Shown here piece by piece: positions 10,693-19,702 of a stretch of DNA of 32,001 nt (the stretch's first letter is position 1; each line of letters opens with the position of its first letter). The notes under the pieces were generated by a model. That model had not been told where the DNA came from and did no database searches. It saw only the letters and a list, made by a program, of their open reading frames with translations. Source of the DNA: a virus. A program made the position numbers and the translations under genes. The stretch spans positions 1-32,001 of the IMG/VR virus record IMGVR_UViG_3300006802_000313; one strand, written 5' to 3'.

Positions 10693-13600
10693 TCAGAGGA
10701 TGTTGCTGCGGGTGATGGGGCCGGCCTCGACGTCGAAGTCGTACACCTTGGTGACAGCGTTGGCGGCGATGTCGGCGGTTTCCGCCTGGCCAATGATGTT
10801 CACCCCGAACGCCGCGCCGTAACTGCCAGGCGCCAAGGTGCCAACCGCGATCCAGTCGACATCGAAGTCGTCCGACGAGCTGCCGCCCAGGTCGAGGCGT
10901 AGCTGGTCTATGGTGCTGCTGGTCCAGTCAGACCCGCCGGCGGTCAGGGCCGTCATGTCCCACTCCAGCACCACCCACTCGCCGGTCAGCGTGGCATCGG
11001 CGATCTCCTTGTAGTAGCTGCCGCTCATGCCGTGGCCGCTCTCGGTGGCATAGAACAGGTGGCCCAGCCAGCCCGACCCGCCGGTGCGCCGCACACGCGC
11101 CCGCACCAAGGTGAAGCCGGCCCCGTAGATGCCAAGGCCAGCCGGCGACGCAATGGCCGGGTTGGCGCCGATGGCCTGCACGTCGATGTACGACGGCTGC
11201 ACGGTGATGGTGGCATCGCTGCCGGCGGCCCAGCTCTCTGCCGAGTTCTGGAAGTTCCAGGCGCGGCCGGCCACGTACTGCGTCTGTCCCGAGTAGGCCG
11301 CCGCGGCCAGGGCGGCAATGCTCTCGATGAGGTCAGCGTCGGCCACCGTCACCGACGCGCTGGCCGACGTGGCGCTGTAGTTGCCGCTGGTGTCGTAGTG
11401 GCGCAGATAGCGGGTGACGCCACCCACCGAGCTGACCGGCTCCGACCAGTCCGACGCCGTGCCGCGCCACAGCGGCGGCGTGGCCGGGTTGCCCCAGCCT
11501 GAGTTCGCGCTGCGCACCTCGCTGTGCGAGTAGTCCACCTCGGCCGATGGCGTCCAGGCCCAGACGATGCGGCCCTTGCTGATGGTGCCGCTGAAGCTGC
11601 TGGGCACGGCCGGCGCCGCGGTCTTGCCCACCACGGTGTGGGTGGCCGTGTCTGACGCCCCGCGGAAGCCCAGCGCATTCTGCGCCCAGGCCTCGATCAC
11701 CAGGCGGTCACCGTCCACCACGCCGGTCAGGTAGGTGCCGCCGTCGTCTGCGGCGGCCACGGTCTGCTGCCAGTCGACATCGGGCCCCACCCGCCGCCAG
11801 CGCACCACCACCCTGGCCTGGCCGTCTTGCAGGTACGCGCCGGTCAGCGCAGACCAAGACACCCAGACGCGCGTGCTGATGGTGCCGTCGCCAGCGGCCA
11901 CCAGGTGGTTGGTGCCGCTCTCCGGCGTGCCCAGGGTGATGGCTTCCACCAGCCACGGGCTGGGCAGCCCAGTGTTGGGCGTGGGGTCGGCGTCGACAGC
12001 GTCGACGGTGTCGTAGGCGTCGGCCGCGTCCTCCTGCAGGCGCAGCGTGACAGGCGACAGCAGGCCAAACTGCCAGTCCGTCACCCTGAAGGTCTTGGCG
12101 CTCCAGCCGTACTCGGTGCTGGTCACCGTCACGCGGTCGCCCACCTGCAGCGGCCAGGCGCGCAGCTTGGCCGGGTAGGTGATCACCAGGCCGTTGCGGC
12201 CCCGCTCGACCAGCACGCGGGCGATGTTGGTGCAGCCCGATGCGGTGTTGGTGTAGGGCAGCGCCACGTCTTGCCAGTAGGGCTCGCCGTCGGCGGTGAC
12301 GAAGGTGCTGTTCTGGTAGGGAGGGAAGTCGCTGCCGGTGGCGCTGGTGCTGGCCACGTAGGTGCCGCGCACGCCGTTGACCAGCTCGTCGATGCCGGCC
12401 CCAGCCTGCACCACCTCGATCTGGCCGACCAGGTCGTCATCGGTCAGCGCCATCACCGGCGACGACCAGGCGCCGGCCATCATCTGCCACTGCGCGCCGT
12501 ACACCGCGAAGCCGGCCATGCTGTCGGCCAGGTCGTCCAGCACCTGCTCGCGCGACAGCTCGGTGGTGGCCACGCCGTTGCACCGGTACATGGCCAGCGT
12601 CACGTCAGGTGCGCCGCCGATGCTGACGTTGTAGGTGACGTCGCAGGCATTGGCCGCGGCGATGGTGTAGGCGTCGTCGACGTCGGCGTCGTCTGCCGCC
12701 ATGCCGTACTCGCCCACGATCCAGTCGCGCACGGCCAGCGCCGGGTTGTCACTCCAGGCCCAGGTGCTGGGGTCGTCGGCGCGGTGGCTGCCGCTGCCGC
12801 CGTTGGTGCTGTCCAGCCGCGGGTCATACAGGCGCTTGCCCTTGACGGTGGCGGTGATGTTGGGCGGCCCGGCCTGAAACCGCGGGTCCTCGAGGTCCAG
12901 CGTGACCACGATGTAGGCGATGCCGCGCAGGCGGTGCGTGCTGTCCCACTCGGTGGGCTTCACGCTGTTGAGGTAGGTGTCGACCGTCTGGCTGTCGGTG
13001 CCCAGGTGCTTCTGCACGCGGATGACTGCGGGGTTCACGGCGGCCCTGTAGACCACCGTCACCGGTTCAGACCCGAGGCCATCGGTCACCGTCAGCGTGA
13101 GCCCGCCGCCGCTGATGGCCACGGTGCGGTCCACGTCGTAGGTGTTGTTGTTGCCGCCCAGCGTGGTGGCGCTGACGATCGAGGTGGCCGGGGTCGTCAG
13201 CGACGTGCTGCTGGAGAACGTGACGGTGACCAGCCGCTCGGCCACGCCGGTGGTCCAGTCGGCGCTGGTGCTGTAGCCGCTGCCGTCCAGCGTGCCCAGG
13301 CTGACGCCGTCCACGTAGATCGTGCCAATGCTTTCCACCTGGTGGCTGGCCAGCATGATGACCAGGTGCTTCAGCCCGTCGGGCTTGGTGCCGGCCGCGC
13401 CTGATGCGCTGACGGTGGTCTTGTCGCTGCTGAAGATGGCCACGATGTCGCCACCGGTGATGCACTCGCCGTAAACGATGCGCCAGGGCGGCGTGGCGCG
13501 CAGCGCGGTGATGCTGCGGTCGACGACCGAGGCGTTGTACCGGCGCGTGGCGTCACGCGCGGCGGCCTTGGCGCGGCGCCGTGCGTCGATGCCACCGTAG

Positions 13601-13800
13601 ATGTTGGCCGCCAGCAGCACGTAGCCGCCGTAGGTGGCCACCGCACCCACCACCAGGGCCGCGGTGCCGGTGAAGCCCAGCGCCACGCCCGCGGCAATCA
13701 ACCCGATGGGGTCGGCGCGGGCGGTTGCCGGGCACAGCACGGCCACCGCGGCCGCTGCGGCCACCAGGCGCGGGGCAAAGCGCGGCCAGCGGCGCATCAT
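10693..13800 (-). CDS. gpJ-like tail tip / host-specificity protein
   Basis: 1035 residues from ATG 13800, which overlaps the previous stop (ATGA). A hydrophobic N-terminal region (about 10-65, including IGLIAAGVALGFTGTAALV) precedes a basic segment and the WRIVYGECITGGDIV motif typical of gpJ-family proteins (a G-x-V/YG turn after the hydrophobic part). The large middle part (about 110-640) is the tail-hub region. A fibronectin type III-like domain follows (about 715-820), then a beta-sandwich with WNFQNSAESW (about 850-980), which may bind a surface glycan. It sits at the tail tip and determines host contact. The AxA-like N-terminus resembles a signal peptide but the region is usual in this family. 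Confidence 0.85.
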   Translation of the reverse strand: MMRRWPRFAPRLVAAAAAVAVLCPATARADPIGLIAAGVALGFTGTAALVVGAVATYGGYVLLAANIYGGIDARRRAKAAARDATRRYNASVVDRSITALRATPPWRIVYGECITGGDIVAIFSSDKTTVSASGAAGTKPDGLKHLVIMLASHQVESIGTIYVDGVSLGTLDGSGYSTSADWTTGVAERLVTVTFSSSTSLTTPATSIVSATTLGGNNNTYDVDRTVAISGGGLTLTVTDGLGSEPVTVVYRAAVNPAVIRVQKHLGTDSQTVDTYLNSVKPTEWDSTHRLRGIAYIVVTLDLEDPRFQAGPPNITATVKGKRLYDPRLDSTNGGSGSHRADDPSTWAWSDNPALAVRDWIVGEYGMAADDADVDDAYTIAAANACDVTYNVSIGGAPDVTLAMYRCNGVATTELSREQVLDDLADSMAGFAVYGAQWQMMAGAWSSPVMALTDDDLVGQIEVVQAGAGIDELVNGVRGTYVASTSATGSDFPPYQNSTFVTADGEPYWQDVALPYTNTASGCTNIARVLVERGRNGLVITYPAKLRAWPLQVGDRVTVTSTEYGWSAKTFRVTDWQFGLLSPVTLRLQEDAADAYDTVDAVDADPTPNTGLPSPWLVEAITLGTPESGTNHLVAAGDGTISTRVWVSWSALTGAYLQDGQARVVVRWRRVGPDVDWQQTVAAADDGGTYLTGVVDGDRLVIEAWAQNALGFRGASDTATHTVVGKTAAPAVPSSFSGTISKGRIVWAWTPSAEVDYSHSEVRSANSGWGNPATPPLWRGTASDWSEPVSSVGGVTRYLRHYDTSGNYSATSASASVTVADADLIESIAALAAAAYSGQTQYVAGRAWNFQNSAESWAAGSDATITVQPSYIDVQAIGANPAIASPAGLGIYGAGFTLVRARVRRTGGSGWLGHLFYATESGHGMSGSYYKEIADATLTGEWVVLEWDMTALTAGGSDWTSSTIDQLRLDLGGSSSDDFDVDWIAVGTLAPGSYGAAFGVNIIGQAETADIAANAVTKVYDFDVEAGPITRSNIL

Positions 13801-14207
13801 GCAGCCCCCACGCGCCACGCCACCGACGCGGCGGCCATCGGCACATGCTGCGGCCCCTCGTGGCCCAGCAGCACCGCCGTGCGGCCGGCGCAGATGCCCA
13901 CCGCCTGCCTAGCGGGCCAGTGCAGCCCCACCACCAGCACCAGGTCGCCCGGCCGGGCCTGGCTGCCAGCCAGCGGCGCGCGGTGCAGCGCGCGGGTCAC
14001 CGCCTCGCGCAACGAGCCGCCGCGCCGCGCAATGTGGCGCTGGGCCTCGAGCGCGCCAGATGCGCCAGGTGCAGCGGGGCCGGCGCCCTCCACCTCGCGC
14101 ACCCAGGCGGCCGCGAACTGGCAGCAGTTGTGGCGCTGCCAGTCGAATGCCGGGCAGCGGCGCAAGTAGTCGTCCAGCCGTGATGGGATGCTTTGTGCCA
14201 TGGTCAT
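13797..14207 (-). CDS. DUF6950-like protein of the tail-tip region
   Basis: 136 residues; ATG 14207 overlaps the previous stop (ATGA), and ATG 14201 is possible. RHNCCQFAAAWVREVEG (about residues 23-39) carries a Cys in the place of the NlpC/P60-type nucleophile, and a GDLVLV segment about 45 residues before the end and a VGICAGR segment follow, as in DUF6950 proteins found upstream of gpJ. In related tails this position holds a peptidoglycan peptidase used during entry. Whether this one is catalytic is not clear, because the His partner is not obvious. Confidence 0.65.
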   Translation of the reverse strand: MTMAQSIPSRLDDYLRRCPAFDWQRHNCCQFAAAWVREVEGAGPAAPGASGALEAQRHIARRGGSLREAVTRALHRAPLAGSQARPGDLVLVVGLHWPARQAVGICAGRTAVLLGHEGPQHVPMAAASVAWRVGAA

Positions 14208-14797
14208 CGCTGCTGGAAGGCCTTGCTCAGCCACACGGCCGGGGTGTCGATCAGAGCCTGCACGTACTGCAGGCCGTTGTCGCCGGCGAACCGCAGCACC
14301 TGCTGCTGGTGGGTGTGGCGCAGGCCGGTGCCGGCGCGCGCCCGGTTGGCGCCGGACCTGGCGCACACCAGCTCGATGGCGCCGCCGCTGGCACCCTCGC
14401 CAGCCGTGCGGCGCACGCGCACGCGGTCCATGTAGCCGGCCCACAGCGCCACCGGTGCGCCGGCCGGCTGGTAGGTGTCGCCGACCATCTGCAGGTAGAT
14501 GCGGGCGCGCCGGCCGCGGTAGCCCTCGGCGCTGGCGATCGACGCCGCCAGCAGCGCCTGCGACACCACCGACAGTGACAGCACGACGTCGCCGTTGGCG
14601 CCGTCTTCGGCCTCGCGCAGGCCTTCCACGCCGACCAGGTCGCCGTAGGCCAGCCAGGTGTAGCCCAGCGCGGTGATGGGCACGGCGTTGGTGGTGTAGC
14701 GCAGCATGCCCGACGCGAAGTCGAGCTCGACCAGGTAGTGCGCGCCGGCCACCGTGGCGGCGGCCGCGGCCAGTGCGGTGCTGTCCAGCGTCCTCAT
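14204..14797 (-). CDS. Distal tail / hub-region protein
   Basis: 197 residues. It begins MRTLDSTALAAAAATVAGAH and continues YLVELDFASGMLRYTTNAVPITALGYTWLA (shown here in part), a pattern of tail proteins that start with a short helix and then strands ending in a W- or Y-containing turn. ATG 14797 overlaps the previous stop by 4 bases. Its place between the Dit-like and DUF6950-like genes is conserved in related siphoviruses. Probable role in joining tail tube to tip; no enzymatic motif. Confidence 0.6.
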   Translation of the reverse strand: MRTLDSTALAAAAATVAGAHYLVELDFASGMLRYTTNAVPITALGYTWLAYGDLVGVEGLREAEDGANGDVVLSLSVVSQALLAASIASAEGYRGRRARIYLQMVGDTYQPAGAPVALWAGYMDRVRVRRTAGEGASGGAIELVCARSGANRARAGTGLRHTHQQQVLRFAGDNGLQYVQALIDTPAVWLSKAFQQR

Positions 14798-15873
14798 TCC
14801 TGCCAGGTCTCCAGCAGGTCGAGCGCCAAGCCCGACGTCACGCCGCCGCTCTGCATGTACTGCCAGCTGGTGGCGTCGCCCTGGTGGCGCAGGTACACCA
14901 GCGGCTTGTCCCAGGCGACAGCCGTAGCACTGGCGATGCTGGCGCGCGTGGGGGGCTCGATGCTCACGGTCATGGCGCCGGCCTCGTTCGCCGAGGCGTC
15001 ACCGACCACCATGCAGAAGTGGCTGCCAATGCCTGTGCCGATCTGCAGCCAGTCGCCATCCAGCAGCGTGGCCACGCCCGCCAGCTCGGTCGCAGTCGGC
15101 CCGAGCTCGAGCTGCGCGCCCCAGGCGGTGCACCCATGCGCACCGCCGCTGAGAAACGCACACGGGTACACCCGAACATTCACGCAGCTGGCCGGCACTG
15201 TGAAGGTCACCGACATGCGCACCCAGTCGATCAGATTAATGCTGCTGTAGTAGCTGGTTGCCGCGACGATGTCGGCGTTGTTGGTGTCGTCATAGACGCG
15301 ATATGCCACAGCAGTGTCTGCTGATCGTTTGGCGTACCAGCTGAAGGTGTACTGAGCGCCGGGCGTCACACTCTTGTACTGGAATACACCCGAAAACGAT
15401 GTTGCCTGCAGCGTGTCGGCTGACAGGGTTCCATCCGGCGCCGTGGCCGTGTTCGCGGTCACGGTCGCGTTGCTCTTTGTCCAGGCAGCGTTGTCGAACT
15501 GGAACGGGTAGCGCAGCAGGTTCTTGCCCGGGTAACAGCCAGACATGACGATCGAGGTGGCGCCGGCTGCAGCCGTGGCGCTGAGCACAGGGCTGCCACG
15601 CAGCGTGCCGCGCGGCTGGGGCCGGGCCTTGTCCCAGGCCGCCAGCACGTTGGCCCGGCCGCGCAGCTTGGCCACCAGCGCCTGCCAGCGGCCGGCCTCG
15701 GCCGGCGACAACCACGCGGGCTGGATCAGGCTCATGGTCCAGCGCGGCGGGGCCAGCAGGCGCACCTGCTGGCTGCCCGTGCTGTCGCTGGTGCCCACCA
15801 GGTCATAGCGCTGCTGGCCCATGCCGCTGCCGACACCGACCCGCAGATCCTCGGGCAGGGTGATGATGGTCAT
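14794..15873 (-). CDS. Distal tail protein with an inserted carbohydrate-binding-like domain
   Basis: 359 residues. Residues 1-115 and about 266-359 together look like a phage tail protein family I know (W-x-A/S...L.PAEA..W.ALVA.LRG...P.GT..GSPV, later LLDGDWLQIG and a final GLALDLLE). Between the two halves is a segment of about 150 residues starting NLLRYPFQFDNAAWTKSNAT, with repeated aromatic residues and Thr and Ala-rich strands, resembling carbohydrate-binding modules of phage tails. The inserted part is visibly less GC-rich than its flanks (about 15080-15520). Likely role: tail-tip baseplate with an added glycan-binding module. Confidence 0.65.
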   Translation of the reverse strand: MTIITLPEDLRVGVGSGMGQQRYDLVGTSDSTGSQQVRLLAPPRWTMSLIQPAWLSPAEAGRWQALVAKLRGRANVLAAWDKARPQPRGTLRGSPVLSATAAAGATSIVMSGCYPGKNLLRYPFQFDNAAWTKSNATVTANTATAPDGTLSADTLQATSFSGVFQYKSVTPGAQYTFSWYAKRSADTAVAYRVYDDTNNADIVAATSYYSSINLIDWVRMSVTFTVPASCVNVRVYPCAFLSGGAHGCTAWGAQLELGPTATELAGVATLLDGDWLQIGTGIGSHFCMVVGDASANEAGAMTVSIEPPTRASIASATAVAWDKPLVYLRHQGDATSWQYMQSGGVTSGLALDLLETWQE

Positions 15874-17957
15874 ACAACCCGCCTGTCACGCAAGGTTTGC
15901 CACATGTCGGCCTGGCTCTTCTGCAGTGCCGCCGCCACCAGCTGCGCCACCTGCGCCTGGTCAGACCTGGCGTCGATGCGGATGCTGGGGGCCAGGGTGA
16001 TCTGCAGCTGCTGGCCACCGATGGCGTGGTTGGGGATGACGGTGCCGGCCTGCCGGCCCATGCGCAGGATCTCGGGGCCGCGCTCGCCCACCAGGTAGGC
16101 CTCGCCCGGCATCACGTCGCCGCCCATGGCGCGCTGGCCGGCCAGGCCCGCCACGGCGTTGTAGTCGCCGAAGCCGGTACCGCCTGCCAGCAGGCTGGCC
16201 GGCGTGCCGCCGAACAGGCTGCCCAGGCCGCTGAGCAGCCCGCCGAACAGATTGGCGCCGCCGCTGCCGGATGCCGGCCCAAACACGGCCGTGAGCATGG
16301 CGTCGGCCAGGCTGGCGCTGACCCGCTGAAACACGATGTTGCCCAGCGCGTCGCCGAAGGCCTTGATGGGGTTCTTGCTGTCGCGGAAGGCGGCGGCCAG
16401 CGCGTCGCGGGTTTCTTCGCGCGTGACCAGGGCGGTGTCCTTGGCGAACTTCTGCGCCGTGGCCGCCCGCTTGGCCTGCACCGCCGCGTCGGCCGCGGCC
16501 TCGGCATCCACCCGGGCCGGGCTGTTGCCGTAGATGGCCTCGATCTGCGCCTGCAGGCGCTTGCGCTCCAGCGTGATCTGCGCCTGGGCGCGCTGCTGGT
16601 CGTCGACGATCAGCGCCAGGTTGGCGTCCTCGTTGGCCTGCACCAGATCGGCCAGCAGCTTCTCCTGCGCCTCGCGGCGCTTGCGGATGCCCACGTCGGC
16701 CGCGGCGTTGACGGCCTCGGTGCTGGCCAGCTCGCTCTGGCGCAGGTCGCGGAAGTTGATCTCGTACTCGGGCCCGACCAGCAGCCCGAGCGGGTTGTAG
16801 TTCATCAGGCTGGGGTCTTTGGCCGGCCGGCCACCACGCGCACGCTCAGCCTCGCGCAGCGCCTGGATCTTGGCGCGCTCGCGGGCGGCCGATTCCGATA
16901 CCGCGATGGCGTTGGTCGACTCACGGTCGGCCATGCGGATCAGTCGCAGCTGCTCGTCACGCAATGCCTGCCGCTGGGCGTTGATGGCCGCCAGGCGCTC
17001 TGCCGACACCATCGAGTTCGGTCCGCCGGGCAAGTTGGCGTCAAACGCTGCCAGCTGCCGCGTGACCGACTCCAGCAGCTCCTTGGTCGTCTTTTCGCGG
17101 CCGATGCCCAGCATGAACTGCCAGGCTTCGCTGGCAGCTTTGCCGACCTTGACCCACGCCGACTCCAGCGTGCCAAGCTGCTCAGCCTGCGCCTTGTGCT
17201 GCTCGACCACCCGCTCGCTGACAAAGATTGCCGCCTCTTCAGCCTTGCCCTGGTCCTGCAGGCGCTTGATGTAGGCGTACTGCTCGGCCGTGATGAAGTT
17301 CCAGGCCTTGTTGTGCTCGGCTGCCCAGTCGGCGACGTTGGCGCCCATGCGGGCAAAGTCCTTGGCCACCTCGGCCGCGCTGCGCCCGCTGACGTCGGCC
17401 ACGCGCTGGGCGGCCAGGGCCATGCTCTCCAGCACGCCGGCGCTGACGGTGCCCTCGGCGGCCAGGGCCAGCACGATGTCACGGGCGCCGCCCACGCTGG
17501 CGCGGCTGCCGGCGGCCACCCGCCCGGCCAGGTCCTGCAGGCGGTCAGCCGTCAGGCCCGCCGCGTTGCCGGTCAGGGCCAGGGTGTCGCGCAGCTTGTT
17601 GGCGTCGCGCTCAGCGGCCACCAGCACGCCCGCCAGCGCGGCCAGGCCAGCCACACCCAGCGTGGCCGGGCTGATCAGGCTGCCGATGCCGCGCAGCGCG
17701 GCGCCGATGCTGCCGAACTGGTCACGCACCTGGCCGCCCTGCTGCAGCAGGATCAGCAGCGGGTTCTGGCCGCCGGCCAGCTGCGTGGCCACGTCAGTGA
17801 ACTGGGCCGGCAGGCTGCGCATGGCGGCCTTGATCTGGCCGGCGCTGACGTCGCCCGCCTGGCCCACCTTGCCGATGGCCGTGGCGGCCTGGGCGGCGGC
17901 CTGGTTGTGCTGGACAGCGTCCAGCCGCAGGACGGTGACGGCCTCGTTGCGGATCAC
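15870..17957 (-). CDS. Tail tape measure protein, lambda gpH type
   Basis: 695 residues from GTG 17957, which has GGAGG upstream. The N-terminal SLPAQFTDVATQLAGGQNP (48-66) and LLILLQQGGQVRDQFG (67-82) match the beginning of lambda-type tape measure proteins (PF06791). Hydrophobic segment 96-115, long helical middle with many Ala, Glu and Arg, then a Gly-rich C-terminal region with GEAYLVGERGPEI and VIPNHAIGG, a signature of this family. It sets tail length and is ejected during infection. By the usual rule of about 0.15 nm per residue the tail would be near 100 nm, an estimate only. Confidence 0.92.
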   Translation of the reverse strand: MIRNEAVTVLRLDAVQHNQAAAQAATAIGKVGQAGDVSAGQIKAAMRSLPAQFTDVATQLAGGQNPLLILLQQGGQVRDQFGSIGAALRGIGSLISPATLGVAGLAALAGVLVAAERDANKLRDTLALTGNAAGLTADRLQDLAGRVAAGSRASVGGARDIVLALAAEGTVSAGVLESMALAAQRVADVSGRSAAEVAKDFARMGANVADWAAEHNKAWNFITAEQYAYIKRLQDQGKAEEAAIFVSERVVEQHKAQAEQLGTLESAWVKVGKAASEAWQFMLGIGREKTTKELLESVTRQLAAFDANLPGGPNSMVSAERLAAINAQRQALRDEQLRLIRMADRESTNAIAVSESAARERAKIQALREAERARGGRPAKDPSLMNYNPLGLLVGPEYEINFRDLRQSELASTEAVNAAADVGIRKRREAQEKLLADLVQANEDANLALIVDDQQRAQAQITLERKRLQAQIEAIYGNSPARVDAEAAADAAVQAKRAATAQKFAKDTALVTREETRDALAAAFRDSKNPIKAFGDALGNIVFQRVSASLADAMLTAVFGPASGSGGANLFGGLLSGLGSLFGGTPASLLAGGTGFGDYNAVAGLAGQRAMGGDVMPGEAYLVGERGPEILRMGRQAGTVIPNHAIGGQQLQITLAPSIRIDARSDQAQVAQLVAAALQKSQADMWQTLRDRRVV

Positions 17958-17973
17958 GCGCGCACCTCCACGG

Positions 17974-18309
17974 TCAGCCCTTGCGGTGCCAGGCGATGAG
18001 CTCGCGCTCCATCACCCGCAGGTTGTCGAATGCCAGCGCGGCCTGCTTGGGCTTGAAGCCCAGCCGCTGCTCGACCACCGGCAGCGCGGTGTAGTCGAAG
18101 CCCTCCACACCCTTTAAGCTGTAGCGCAGCTGCGTCTGCATCGCGGCAAATAGCCGCACGGCGGGCCAGTTCTCGGCCCACACGTCCAGCGGCGCCGGCT
18201 CGGTGCTGCCCATGTCGGGCAGCGCCAGGCCGAAGGCATGCGCAGCAGCCTCGAGCTCGGGGCCGGCTGCCTGCGTGGGGCCTTGCAGCACCGCGCGGGC
18301 AGCCGCCAT
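17974..18309 (-). CDS. Tail assembly chaperone, downstream (GT-like) part
   Basis: 111 residues from ATG 18309, or fused to the upstream chaperone by -1 frameshifting at 18312-18318. Its frame is open at the slip site, so the fusion product would read G-K-L-M-A-A. The sequence (DMGSTEPAPLDVWAENW, TQLRYSLKGVEGFDYTALP, LAFDNLRVMERELIAWH) is of the DUF1799 type, which lies between tail chaperone and tape measure in many phages. It would act in folding or loading the tape measure protein before tail assembly and not remain in the virion. Confidence 0.75.
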   Translation of the reverse strand: MAAARAVLQGPTQAAGPELEAAAHAFGLALPDMGSTEPAPLDVWAENWPAVRLFAAMQTQLRYSLKGVEGFDYTALPVVEQRLGFKPKQAALAFDNLRVMERELIAWHRKG

Positions 18310-18671
18310 CAGTTTCCCGCGCGTGCATGGCCGAGCTGCTGCGCATAGCGGCGCACGATCTCGGCGCCGGCGGCCGGGAAGGCCTGGATCAGCTGGGCCA
18401 GGTTGGCCGGCGTGTACGGCAGCGGCTTGCTGTCGGCGCCCACCACGCCGATCCAGCCGTCGACCACCTCGGCCACGTAGGCCGCGAACTGCTCCTGGGC
18501 GTCGGGCGCATCGGCCTGCATGGCCACATCGACAGCACGCGCCTGGTAGGCGGCCAGCTCGGCGCGGTTCTTGTGCTTGAAGGTGATCTTGATGCTGATG
18601 GATTTGTCGCTGCCAGGCACCGACAGCGGCACATCACACGTGAAGGTGGGGTTGGGGACGATGCAAAACAT
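18309..18671 (-). CDS. Tail assembly chaperone, upstream (G-like) part
   Basis: 120 residues from ATG 18671; the longer open frame to 18698 overlaps the tail tube gene and lacks support. After an MFCIVPNPTFTCDVPLSVPG start there is ISIKITFKHKNRAELAAYQA, a beta-then-helix pattern typical of phage tail chaperones, and a helical C-terminal half (AQEQFAAYVAEVVDGWIGV). It ends GGA AAC TGA, so the slippery heptamer is the last sense sequence. Position between tail tube and tape measure supports the role. Confidence 0.75.
   Translation of the reverse strand: MFCIVPNPTFTCDVPLSVPGSDKSISIKITFKHKNRAELAAYQARAVDVAMQADAPDAQEQFAAYVAEVVDGWIGVVGADSKPLPYTPANLAQLIQAFPAAGAEIVRRYAQQLGHARAGN
18312..18318 (-). other. 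Probable -1 ribosomal frameshift site (G GGA AAC)
   Basis: On the - strand the heptamer GGGAAAC is in the correct register (GCG GGA AAC TGA) for tandem slippage to GGG AAA. It is the last sense codons of the upstream chaperone, and the -1 frame runs straight into the downstream chaperone. Tail chaperone pairs joined this way are known from lambda gpG/gpGT and many siphoviruses. Confidence 0.75.
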
Positions 18672-18694
18672 GGCGCCGATGAGTGCTGGTGCAA

Positions 18695-19672
18695 TCACCG
18701 CGACACGATGCGCAGCTCGTCATTGCCCGAGGTGGGCAGCAGGCGCAGCGCATAGGTGTGCAGGGCGTTGCCGTTCAGGTCTTCGACGCCAGGGTTGATG
18801 CGCTGGATCTTGGGCGCATGCAGCACCACGGTGTTGCCGGCGCTGGTGCCGTGCGTCAGGCCCATGCCGGTGGTGGTGTTGGCCAGCACGTCCGACATGG
18901 CCGTCACGGCCTGGGCGGCGGTCAGGTCCAGGCTGATGCTGCCGGTGGGCTCGCGCTGGGTCAGCTCGACGGTCTCGGCGCCCAGCAGCGGCTGGAAGAC
19001 CACATTGTTGGCAACGTCGATGCGCACCCCGCGGCTGGTGAACGACGAGCCGCCGCTGAGCACACCGGTGGATGCGGTGTAGGTCAGGCTGCCCAGCGTC
19101 AGATCGCCGCTGTTGGTGTCGGTGACGATCAGGGGCGTGCGCCAGGCGGTCAGCGTGGGCGTCGCGTTGGCGGCAGCCGTCAGGCCGCCGTTCTTGCCGA
19201 TGAAGCGGAACCGCAGCACCGGCTTCTCGCCGATGGCCGCCTCGATGCTGAAGGTGCCCCGCGCGCCCAGCAGCTTGTGCAGCTGGCCGTCGAGGTAGTA
19301 GTAGATCGTCAGCGAGGTGTTGGTCACGCCACTGATGCTGCTGATGGGCGTGTAGTCGACGCTTGCGGTTTGCGTGGTCTCGGCGAAGCCGCAGGCCTTG
19401 AGCAGCTTGCCCCAGGCCGGCGCCGTGGTGGGCGTGCCGCTGCCGGCCAGCTCGACGTCGAAGCTGCACTCGACGTAGGCGGTGCCGACCAGCTGCTCAG
19501 AGCTGCCCAGGTAGCCGATGACGTTGGCGCGGTCGACGTTGTTGGCCACCAGCGGGTTGATGCTCTGGTTGCTGATGAGCAGGGCATCGGTGCCGCCGAC
19601 GGGCGACGAATCGGTGCCGTAGGTGGTCTCGAGCTTGGCGAGGATGACGGTATTGCGGATCGGGCGGCCCAT
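18695..19672 (-). CDS. Major tail tube protein
   Basis: 325 residues. The start MGRPIRNTVILAKLETTYGT and the segments SSEQLVGTAYVECSFDVELAGSG and LLKACGFAE (given in part) follow the pattern of siphovirus tail tube proteins with a beta-barrel fold, and later GSISLDLTAAQAVTAMSD and TYALRLLPTSGNDELRIV are typical of the C-terminal domain. It polymerises as hexameric rings around the tape measure protein. ATG 19672 is the first start after the gpU-like gene; a 30-base gap separates them. Rather long, so an extra Ig-like domain is possible. Confidence 0.8.
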   Translation of the reverse strand: MGRPIRNTVILAKLETTYGTDSSPVGGTDALLISNQSINPLVANNVDRANVIGYLGSSEQLVGTAYVECSFDVELAGSGTPTTAPAWGKLLKACGFAETTQTASVDYTPISSISGVTNTSLTIYYYLDGQLHKLLGARGTFSIEAAIGEKPVLRFRFIGKNGGLTAAANATPTLTAWRTPLIVTDTNSGDLTLGSLTYTASTGVLSGGSSFTSRGVRIDVANNVVFQPLLGAETVELTQREPTGSISLDLTAAQAVTAMSDVLANTTTGMGLTHGTSAGNTVVLHAPKIQRINPGVEDLNGNALHTYALRLLPTSGNDELRIVSR

Positions 19673-19702
19673 GGTGGTGGTCTCCGGTGCGGTGTTGCGG
19701 GG

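Noticed and set aside
11827-13404. Long + strand open frames opposite the late operon (also 15897-17999, 18683-20263, 20463-22970, 22618-25095 and 29368-31701)
   Set aside because: They mirror the - strand genes codon by codon in GC-rich DNA, are rich in Gly, Ala, Arg and His, have no recognisable motifs or ribosome-binding sites, and the - strand frames carry clear phage domains.
13700-13800. Signal peptide on the gpJ-like protein
   Set aside because: The hydrophobic N-terminus and AxA-like site resemble one, but gpJ-family proteins commonly have a hydrophobic N-terminal stretch and tails assemble in the cytoplasm.
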